The translations under genes and the position numbers were made by a program. Source: Azoarcus sp. (lineage in GTDB: Bacteria > Pseudomonadota > Gammaproteobacteria > Burkholderiales > Rhodocyclaceae). From it: DNA of 5,461 nucleotides. The notes under the pieces are model-generated. The model searched no databases. It saw only the letters and a program-made list of their open reading frames with translations, and was not told the origin of the DNA. Location of the stretch: contig JAIRNL010000081.1 of NCBI GenBank assembly GCA_031258035.1, positions 1 through 5,461 on the forward strand. The letters are read 5' to 3'. This document shows, piece by piece, positions 1 through 5,461 of this stretch. Positions within the stretch are counted from its first letter, which is position 1, and every line of letters starts with the position of its first letter.

Positions 1-2529
1 GCCAGTACGCTGATGCGCGGGGGGCGCGCCAAAAACGTCGTGCGCTGCGGCCTCGTCACGCGCGCCGAAGCCCTGCCCGCGGACGGCGGCTTTGCCCAAT
101 ACCGGCTCACCATCGAACCGCCCTTCGCGCTGCTGCGCCACCGGCGCACGAGCCGCGTGTTCCAGGACATGACGGTCCCGGAGATCGTGGAAACGATCCT
201 GGACGAACATATCCGGGACAACCCCACCATCGGCGCCACATTCGGCTATTGTTTCCATCTCTGGGAAAGAGAGCGCCGCGAACGCTCCTACTGCCTCCAA
301 TACCGCGAGACCGACTTGGAATACATCGAACGACTGCTGGCTGAAGAGGGCCTGGCTTACCGCTTCGAGCACGGAGAAGACCGGGGCACGCGCAGGGGCG
401 AGGACGAAAACGAGGACGAGGACGAAAGCGGCGGGGAAGAAGAAGACAAACTCCCGCGCGTGACGCTGGTGATCTTCGACAACTCGTACAGCCTGCCGCG
501 CGCCCGGCAAGACAACATCCGCTTCCACCGCGCCAGCGCCACCGAATCCTCGGACAGCATCACCGAATGGCGTCGCGGACAGGCGCTGGGCATCCGAAAA
601 ACCTTCCTCAGCAGCTTCGATTACAAATCGGCCTATACGCACGGCGCGGCAGCCGAGCACCACGATAGCCGGCAGCTCTCGGCCGCCGAAGCCACGCTCG
701 AAGACTTCGACGCGCAGACGCTCTACTACGCGGGCGACTCGCAGCAACTCGCGCACTATGCGCGGCTGCGCCAGACGGCGCACGACCGCGAAAAGCGGTC
801 GATCCACGGCGAAGGCAACGTGCGAGAACTCAAGGCGGGCGAATGGTTCAGCCTGGACGAACACCCGGACTACGAGAAGTGCTACGAAGAAGAGCGGCAA
901 TTCATCGTCGTCCGTCTCGAATTCACCGCGCACAGCAACCTGCCCAATCCGCTGTTGCAATACCTGGCTCCCAGGGAACCGCCGCTGCCGCCGCCCTACC
1001 GCATCGAATTCGAGGCCCAGCCGCGCGGCACGCCGCTCCAGCCCGCCTACGGCCACACCCGGCACGCCCGGCCCACCGCGCGCGGTCTCCAGACGGCCAC
1101 CGTCGTCGGCCCCGAAGGCGAAGAAGTCTTCACCGACGAGCTGGGCCGCGTCAAAGTGCAATTCCACTGGCAGCGCCCGGAAGAACACCCCGAATACGGC
1201 GCGAACCGTGACGAGCGCTCCTCCTGCTGGCTGCGCGTCGCCTACCCGAGCGCGGGCGCGGGCTGGGGCCACCAGTTCCTCCCGCGGATCGAGCAAGAAG
1301 TCCTCGTCGACTTCATCGAAGGCGACATCGACCGGCCCATCATCACCGGCCTGGCCTACAACGGCGCGCACCCGCCGCCGAATTTCTCGGGCGCGGGCCA
1401 TCTGCCGGCCAACAAAACCCTCTCCGGCATCAAGACCAAAGAACACTCTGGCGTCAATTACAGCGAGTTGCTCTTCGACGACACCGCAGGCCAGGTGCGC
1501 GCCAAGCTCAGTTCGGAACCCGGCAAGACGCAGCTCAACCTGGGCTACCTGATCCACCCGAGGACGGACGGCGCGGGCGAACCGAGGGGCGAAGGCTTTG
1601 AACTCAGGACCGACCTCGCCGGCGCGATCCGCGCGGCGCGCGGCGTACTCATCAGCGCCCGCGAGCGGCAGCTGGCGGCGGGCGGGCAACTCGATCGGGA
1701 CGAGCTCATCGGGCACCTGGAAACGGCGCTGGCCATCGCGCGGGCGCTGGGCGACGATGCCGAAACGCACGACGCCGAAGGCACCGACACCCAGCCCCAG
1801 GAAGCACTGACCGAACGCGTCAGGCACTGGGAAGCGGGCAGCAACACCGACGCCAGCGAGACGGACATCGCCCCCCACGGCAAGGCGATCGTCGCGCTGA
1901 CCGCGCCGGAAGGCGTCGCCGTCGCCTCGGAAGCCAACGTGCTGCTGGCGAGCGGCGCCAGCCAGGACTTCGTGGCGGCGCAGGACGCCAACCACAGCGT
2001 GGGCCAGAACCTGCGCCAGCGCGTCGGGCGCGCCTTCTCCCTCTTCGTGCAGCAGATGAGCCTGAAGCTCATCGCCGCCGCGGGCAAGATCATCATCCGG
2101 GCGCTGGGCAACGAAATCGAAATCGCCGCCGCCAAAAAACTGCGCCTCTTCTCGCTGGAAGAAATCGTGCTGGACGCCCCCGTCATCCGCCTCCGCGCCC
2201 AGGGCGCGGGCGTGGAATACGGCGGCGGCGCCATCACCAGCCGCGCCACGGGCACGCACACCCGGCACGCCGCCAGCCACCCCGACGTCGGCCCGGCCAG
2301 CGTCGTGCCGGAAGGCGCGCTCAATGCCACACCGGAGCGTTTCGACCAGAAAGTCCAGTTGCATTGGCAAGGCGGCCAGACGCCGATTGCCAACCGGCGT
2401 TACCGGCTGCATCTGGAAAACGGCGGCGTGCTCGAAGGCGCGACCGACGCGCAAGGCTTCACCCAACACTTCGAGTCCGAGCTGGGCTTTGCCCGCTACC
2501 GGGTCGAACTGCTGCCGTTGGAAGCCTGA
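1..2529 (+). CDS. vgrG: Type VI secretion tip protein VgrG (TssI) with C-terminal transthyretin-like domain, 5'-partial
   Basis: VgrG trimers form the spike that caps the Hcp tube of the T6SS and carry effectors into target cells. The frame is open at base 1, and the first visible Met (base 13) lies inside the gp27-like base domain. It is therefore not the true start; roughly 80 residues seem missing by comparison with the family. Numbering from that Met, the visible order is as follows. The gp27/GPD-like base covers about 1-350, with the family stretch SYCLQYRETDLEYIERLLAE near 91-110. The gp5-like OB fold covers about 361-456, with FTDELGRVKVQFHW, SSCWLRVAYPSAGAGWG and the EVLVDFIEGDIDRPII strand. 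A conserved SGIKTKEHSG...LLFDD segment spans about 471-490. A helical linker leads to DUF2345 (about 600-745), and a small domain fills 775-838. An acidic insert sits at 130-145. No enzymatic C-terminal extension is present, so this is a cargo-type rather than an evolved VgrG. It lies 27 bases upstream of the lipase gene and is probably cotranscribed with it. The family assignment is secure. Confidence 0.97.
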   Translation, partial: ASTLMRGGRAKNVVRCGLVTRAEALPADGGFAQYRLTIEPPFALLRHRRTSRVFQDMTVPEIVETILDEHIRDNPTIGATFGYCFHLWERERRERSYCLQYRETDLEYIERLLAEEGLAYRFEHGEDRGTRRGEDENEDEDESGGEEEDKLPRVTLVIFDNSYSLPRARQDNIRFHRASATESSDSITEWRRGQALGIRKTFLSSFDYKSAYTHGAAAEHHDSRQLSAAEATLEDFDAQTLYYAGDSQQLAHYARLRQTAHDREKRSIHGEGNVRELKAGEWFSLDEHPDYEKCYEEERQFIVVRLEFTAHSNLPNPLLQYLAPREPPLPPPYRIEFEAQPRGTPLQPAYGHTRHARPTARGLQTATVVGPEGEEVFTDELGRVKVQFHWQRPEEHPEYGANRDERSSCWLRVAYPSAGAGWGHQFLPRIEQEVLVDFIEGDIDRPIITGLAYNGAHPPPNFSGAGHLPANKTLSGIKTKEHSGVNYSELLFDDTAGQVRAKLSSEPGKTQLNLGYLIHPRTDGAGEPRGEGFELRTDLAGAIRAARGVLISARERQLAAGGQLDRDELIGHLETALAIARALGDDAETHDAEGTDTQPQEALTERVRHWEAGSNTDASETDIAPHGKAIVALTAPEGVAVASEANVLLASGASQDFVAAQDANHSVGQNLRQRVGRAFSLFVQQMSLKLIAAAGKIIIRALGNEIEIAAAKKLRLFSLEEIVLDAPVIRLRAQGAGVEYGGGAITSRATGTHTRHAASHPDVGPASVVPEGALNATPERFDQKVQLHWQGGQTPIANRRYRLHLENGGVLEGATDAQGFTQHFESELGFARYRVELLPLEA
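2335..2526 (+). other. Transthyretin-like C-terminal domain of VgrG (putative effector-docking adaptor)
   Basis: The last 64 residues of VgrG, from about ERFDQKVQLHW to VELLPLEA, follow the DUF2345 region and a Gly/Ala/His-rich linker (about 737-774). Their pattern is that of a small all-beta transthyretin-like or carboxypeptidase-regulatory fold. A strand ending in LHW is followed by PIANRRYRLHLENGGVLEG, then the turn TDAQGFTQHF, then a final YRVELLPL strand. The run 'L.NG...EG.TDAQG.T' is the recognisable signature. In some VgrG proteins a C-terminal domain of this type binds the cognate lipase effector directly, as shown for Tle1 in enteroaggregative E. coli. With a lipase gene immediately downstream, docking of that lipase is the natural inference but is not shown here. 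No catalytic motif is visible in this segment. Confidence 0.72.
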
Positions 2530-2542
2530 ACAGAAGAAACAA

Positions 2543-2547
2543 GAGGA
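2543..2547 (+). promoter_or_regulatory. Shine-Dalgarno sequence of the lipase gene
   Basis: GAGGA lies in the 27-base gap after the vgrG stop, nine bases before ATG at 2557. It is the only strong Shine-Dalgarno match near the start and supports that ATG over later in-frame Met codons (residues 39 and 53). No promoter-like or terminator-like structure fits in the gap, so the two genes are probably on one transcript. Confidence 0.8.
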
Positions 2548-2556
2548 ACGGACATC

Positions 2557-4368
2557 ATGAGCGGCGACCTGAAGCAGGATCTTCCCACCCAATTCGACAG
2601 GCACGGCAACCAGTACGGCGAGGGCAGCACGACGCCGGAGAGCATCGGGACGTGCGACCGGATCGGCTTCATGCCGGAGCGGGTGATCCCCATCATCTTC
2701 CTGCCCGGCATCATGGGCACCAGGCTGCGGCTGACACCCGAACGGCAGAAAGCCATGGGGCGCGAGGACGACGTCGCCTGGAATCCGGACAGCAAAAGAG
2801 GCATGGTTGGCTTCGGCAGGACAAAAGCAGACGACCGGCAACGCTTGCTCGACCCCGCCACCACCGAAGTCGACAGCCTTGACCCCGACGCGGGGCGGAA
2901 AGCATGGCAAGCCTACGCACGAAGGGTGGGCTACGTGATGCCGGACGCGAACGCGCTATCCCTGCGCAGTGACCGGTTTCCCGGCAGCGCGGAATACCCG
3001 AACCACAAAAGCAACCACCGCAAGGCGTGTGAGCGCGGCTGGGGCGAGTCGTATTACGAGAGCTACGCGATGGTGCTGAACCGGCTGGAAGTGTCGATGA
3101 ACAACATGTTTTCCGCCCGAGGCCACCTGGGCAATGGCTGGGAGGGCGTCCTCGCCAAGGAATACCCCATGCAGCTGTACAACCAGCGCCATCCTTACGG
3201 CGACCCCAGGAACTGGGGCGCGACGGAAGCCTTGCCGCCTTTGAGCGTGGCGGACTTGAAGGAGATTTCAGAGAACTGCTGCTTTCCGGTACATTTTTGC
3301 GGCTACAACTGGCTGCAATCCAATGGGGAGTCCGCCAAAAAAGTGGCCGCGCGCATCGAGGCGATCATGGCCGACTACCGGAAAAAGAAAATGCGCTGCG
3401 AGAAGGTGATCGTGGTCACGCACTCGATGGGCGGCCTCCTGGCGCGGGCGCTGTGCCACCCGGCCTACGGCAACTTCGAGGACAAGGTGCTGGGCGTCGT
3501 CCATGGCGTGCAGCCGGCCATCGGCGCGGCGGCGGCGTACTACCGGATTCTGGCGGGCTGGGAAGACGGCGGCGGCCTCAAGGCGAACGCCGTCGGCTGG
3601 GCGATAGGCGGCACGGGGCCCAAAGTGACGCCGATCCTGGCCAATGCCTGCGGCGGCATGGAACTCTTGCCGAACGAGGCTTACGGCAAGGGCTGGCTGC
3701 AAATCGTCGACGCCAAAAACCGGGTATTGCGCAGCCTGCCGGAGAAGGGCGACCCGTATGAAGAAATCTACATGCGCGAGGGCAAGGAAGTCTGGTGGGG
3801 GTTGCTGCGCGAGGATTGGATCAATCCGGCAGGGCAGCCAGGCGCGGGGCTGAAAAATACGATCAAGCTGTTATTGAACGTCCGCAAATTCCACCGGGAC
3901 ATCACCCCGTACTACCACCCGATGAGCTACGCGCACTACGGCTGCGATCCGGAACGGAAGGCTTTCAAGAAGGTGGTGTGGAAGTTGTGGGAAACGGAAG
4001 TGAACCGCTATTCAAAAGACCTTCTACGCAACAAGGAAGTTTCCCCGGAGCAACTGGATGCCCTGCCGCTTATCCGGGACAGCGGCGAGGGCCTGGCGGT
4101 TCTTGATCACACGCTGACCGACCACCCGGCAGTCAGGAACGCTCCGCGCTTAGAGATAAGCGCGATCATGAGCCAGCCCGCCGACCCCGGCGACCAGACC
4201 GTGCCGATGGATTCGGCGGATCACCAGCTGCACAGCGGCAAATTCAAGGGCATCTTCCGGCAGACCGGTTACGAGCACCAGGCAAGCTACAAGGATGAAG
4301 ACGCGCTGGCTTCCACCCTCTACAGCATCGTGCAGATTGCCAAGACCATGAAATGGGCGTGCCCATGA
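2557..4368 (+). CDS. tle4: T6SS phospholipase/lipase effector, Tle4 family (alpha/beta-hydrolase)
   Basis: This 603-residue protein is most likely an antibacterial T6SS lipase effector that hydrolyses membrane lipids in the periplasm of target cells. It has no signal peptide or PAAR domain, as expected of cargo carried by VgrG. A first hydrophobic strand and oxyanion-type loop, VIPIIFLPGIMGTRL (43-57), is typical of PGAP1/LCAT-like lipases. The nucleophile elbow VIVVTHSMGGLLARAL puts Ser290 in THSMG, a GxSxG variant with Thr at the first position. The likely acid is Asp546 (or Asp543) in PADPGDQTVP, and the likely base is His574 in TGYEHQASYKD. About 255 residues separate Ser290 from the acid motif, leaving room for the large lid subdomains known in Tle4. 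Tle4 (PA1510, also called TplE, in Pseudomonas aeruginosa) pairs with Tli4 (PA1509), and a Tli4-like gene overlaps the 3' end here, which strongly supports the family call. The substrate class (phospholipase A or other) cannot be read from the sequence. Local GC is lower than in vgrG in places (47% at 3961-4020). A Tle3-like lipase is the main alternative and is less likely given the partner. Confidence 0.87.
   Translation: MSGDLKQDLPTQFDRHGNQYGEGSTTPESIGTCDRIGFMPERVIPIIFLPGIMGTRLRLTPERQKAMGREDDVAWNPDSKRGMVGFGRTKADDRQRLLDPATTEVDSLDPDAGRKAWQAYARRVGYVMPDANALSLRSDRFPGSAEYPNHKSNHRKACERGWGESYYESYAMVLNRLEVSMNNMFSARGHLGNGWEGVLAKEYPMQLYNQRHPYGDPRNWGATEALPPLSVADLKEISENCCFPVHFCGYNWLQSNGESAKKVAARIEAIMADYRKKKMRCEKVIVVTHSMGGLLARALCHPAYGNFEDKVLGVVHGVQPAIGAAAAYYRILAGWEDGGGLKANAVGWAIGGTGPKVTPILANACGGMELLPNEAYGKGWLQIVDAKNRVLRSLPEKGDPYEEIYMREGKEVWWGLLREDWINPAGQPGAGLKNTIKLLLNVRKFHRDITPYYHPMSYAHYGCDPERKAFKKVVWKLWETEVNRYSKDLLRNKEVSPEQLDALPLIRDSGEGLAVLDHTLTDHPAVRNAPRLEISAIMSQPADPGDQTVPMDSADHQLHSGKFKGIFRQTGYEHQASYKDEDALASTLYSIVQIAKTMKWACP
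4365..4368 (+). promoter_or_regulatory. ATGA stop-start overlap coupling effector and immunity genes
   Basis: The lipase stop (TGA, 4366-4368) overlaps the ATG (4365-4367) of the immunity gene. There is no convincing Shine-Dalgarno sequence just upstream, only the weak GGG at 4355-4357, so translation is probably coupled through reinitiation. That would keep immunity production tied to toxin production. Other in-frame starts exist at 4353 (ATG) and 4359 (GTG); they would add only four or two residues before the basic N-terminus. Confidence 0.7.
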
Positions 4369-5461
4369 CCGCCAGAAAACGACGGCGCGTCAAGGTCGCG
4401 CTGGCGACGCTTGCCGCGGCCTGGCTGGCGAAGACGTTTCTGCTGCCGTTTCTGTTCCCGCCCTACCATCCAGACAGGACACCCAAGATGGACAATATTC
4501 CCCCCCGTATCGCGGCCCTGTTCGAGAAGACCCGGCCCGTCTGTTTCGGACGCTTCATGATCGACGTGCCCGAAACGGCGCGGGTCGTCTGGGGGCCTGC
4601 GGACGTGCCGTACAAATTCGTCACCTACCCCGGCGAGGGGCCGAAGCTCCGGGTGGAGATCGCTACCAAGGTGCAGGAAATCAGCAGCGAGAAGCACAAC
4701 GAGGAACCCTCGATGCTGATCGGCTTTTTTGAGAGCGTGAATCCGGAGAGCAAGATCGTGGTGGGCTACCAAAGTACGATCGACGCTTTTTTCGCGCAAC
4801 TTCATTCTTATATTCGCTTGGGGCAGACAGCTTTTGTACAGTCGATTCCTTCCACTGGCTTATTTGTTTCAGATAAAAGTGTTTCATCAGGGCGAAGACA
4901 CGACAAAACCGCCTACAAACGTTATGTCGAAGAACTCCAGGACATTGCCCGCCGTCTGCGCCTTCGCGCGGACGATGAAGCGCCGGAAGAGTCGGGGGTG
5001 TGCCTGGAGAGCGCCTTCCTGCCGTCCTCGCTGGACTATGCGACCGAGCACATCCGCATCGGTTTCCGTTTCCCGGAATACCCGGATGTGAGCGTGTCGA
5101 TCTGGACGCACAGCACGGATCGCGTCATTCCGGGAAACACCATGGCATCCGCGCTGGAATCGGGGCGCGAATACGCCCGGATCATGGGCATGAGCCTGGC
5201 CTACGCGCGCATCGAGACCCTGCGCGAAGGCGAGCGGGCGATGGGGCCGTGGGAAGGCGACGAACTGCTGGAGCGGCTGCCACATCATGATGGGATGCCT
5301 TCGGTACATTCATTCCGGTTCATCACGCCGGGGAAGGCCAAGGACATGTTGCACCCCACGGTCGACCTGAAACTCCGCACGGGCGTGCAAGAAAACGAAC
5401 TCGCCGCCGTCAAGCCGAGCCTGGACAACGACGAAACCGTCGCCCTGTGGGACAAGCTGAC
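4365..5461 (+). CDS. tli4: T6SS immunity protein, Tli4 family, 3'-partial
   Basis: This protein should neutralise the upstream lipase in the periplasm of the producer. In the known pair, Tli4 grips the lid region of Tle4 and prevents its opening. The frame is open for 365 codons to the window edge with no stop. The N-terminus is strongly basic (MTARKRRRVK) and is followed by a hydrophobic segment at about 11-32 (VALATLAAAWLAKTFLLPFLF). No lipobox Cys is visible, so this is a signal anchor or a poorly defined signal peptide. Family motifs are CFGRFMIDVPETA (60-72), LQDIARRLRLRADDEAPEESG (about 191-211) followed by VCLESAFL, IRIGFRFPEYPDVSVSIWTH (230-249), FRFITPGKA (318-325), LKLRTG (335-340) and, at the very end, SLDNDETVALWDKL (352-365). 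In the family the last motif lies close to the C-terminus, so only a short tail is probably missing. Codons for about residues 138-175 are markedly AT-rich. The partnership rests on homology by motif and on the overlapping gene order; direct binding is inferred. Confidence 0.86.
   Translation, partial: MTARKRRRVKVALATLAAAWLAKTFLLPFLFPPYHPDRTPKMDNIPPRIAALFEKTRPVCFGRFMIDVPETARVVWGPADVPYKFVTYPGEGPKLRVEIATKVQEISSEKHNEEPSMLIGFFESVNPESKIVVGYQSTIDAFFAQLHSYIRLGQTAFVQSIPSTGLFVSDKSVSSGRRHDKTAYKRYVEELQDIARRLRLRADDEAPEESGVCLESAFLPSSLDYATEHIRIGFRFPEYPDVSVSIWTHSTDRVIPGNTMASALESGREYARIMGMSLAYARIETLREGERAMGPWEGDELLERLPHHDGMPSVHSFRFITPGKAKDMLHPTVDLKLRTGVQENELAAVKPSLDNDETVALWDKL
4786..4895. other. AT-rich patch inside the immunity gene
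   Basis: Bases 4801-4890 are 39% GC by direct count (35 of 90), against 68% in flanking samples at 4561-4620 and 4981-5040 (41 of 60 each). Codons here (TAT, ATT, TTG, TTA, TTT, GTT, TCA, AAA, AGT) are otherwise rare in the window. The reading frame passes through intact, and the family motifs on both sides are in the same frame. The patch encodes a variable-looking, Ser-rich stretch between the two conserved parts of Tli4. It may be a recombination tract or a fast-evolving specificity segment. Confidence 0.7.

Noticed and set aside
758..1552. 264-codon open frame on the + strand in another frame of vgrG
   Set aside because: Its product is an Arg/Ser/Ala/Thr-rich shadow of the OB-fold region with no domain, whereas the vgrG frame has strong family motifs throughout.
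1545..2393. Long open frame (282 codons) on the - strand within vgrG
   Set aside because: It is Ser/Ala/Pro-rich, resembles no family I know, and lies opposite clear DUF2345 coding sequence. Long antisense open frames are expected at this GC and codon bias.
2335..2526. C-terminal toxin domain fused to VgrG
   Set aside because: The tail is only about 64 residues, has a transthyretin-like pattern and shows no catalytic motif. The enzymatic function lies in the separate downstream lipase gene.
4786..4820. Promoter in the AT-rich patch (TATATT at 4809-4814 as a -10)
   Set aside because: There is no -35-like hexamer at the right distance (CTTTTT at 4786-4791), and the site lies inside coding sequence. 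AT-richness alone explains the match.
4780..4910. Possible frameshift or truncation of the immunity gene at the AT-rich patch
   Set aside because: Reading codon by codon from 4365, the frame is uninterrupted, and the motifs before (CFGRFMIDVP) and after (ARRLRLRADDE) are in the same phase.
4834..5091. Small + strand open frame starting in the AT-rich patch
   Set aside because: It is out of frame with the immunity gene, has no good Shine-Dalgarno sequence, and encodes an Arg/Ser-rich product typical of a shadow frame.

Overview
The window is a compact type VI secretion system (T6SS) cargo module. Three genes lie head to tail on the + strand: a vgrG spike gene (5' end cut off by the window), a Tle4-type lipase effector gene, and a Tli4-type immunity gene (3' end cut off by the window). 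High GC (mostly about 60-70%, with strong G/C preference at third codon positions) and the style of this VgrG, with a long DUF2345 region and a short C-terminal tail domain, suggest a Gram-negative proteobacterium. A beta-proteobacterium such as a member of the Burkholderiales is most likely, but the genus cannot be fixed from the sequence.

Layout: 1-2529 is VgrG/TssI. It runs from the gp27-like base through the gp5-like OB fold and DUF2345 needle region to a short transthyretin-like C-terminal domain. A 27-base gap with a good Shine-Dalgarno sequence follows. 2557-4368 is a 603-residue alpha/beta-hydrolase with a THSMG nucleophile elbow (Ser290) and plausible Asp and His partners, assigned to the Tle4 family of antibacterial phospholipases/lipases. 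Its stop codon overlaps the next start as ATGA. 4365-5461 is an immunity protein with an N-terminal membrane anchor or signal segment and recognisable Tli4 motifs. It is open to the window edge and is probably nearly complete.

How they work together (family knowledge plus inference): VgrG tips the Hcp tube and carries the lipase, probably docked on its C-terminal transthyretin-like domain. The lipase attacks membrane lipids after delivery into a neighbouring cell. Tli4 in the periplasm blocks the lipase in the producer and its kin. No PAAR gene, DUF4123/Tla-type chaperone, promoter or terminator is visible between the genes. The most unusual features are a sharply AT-rich patch inside the otherwise GC-rich immunity gene, an acidic insert in the VgrG base, and a direct vgrG-tle4-tli4 arrangement with no adaptor gene. 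I found no evidence for an entirely new system.
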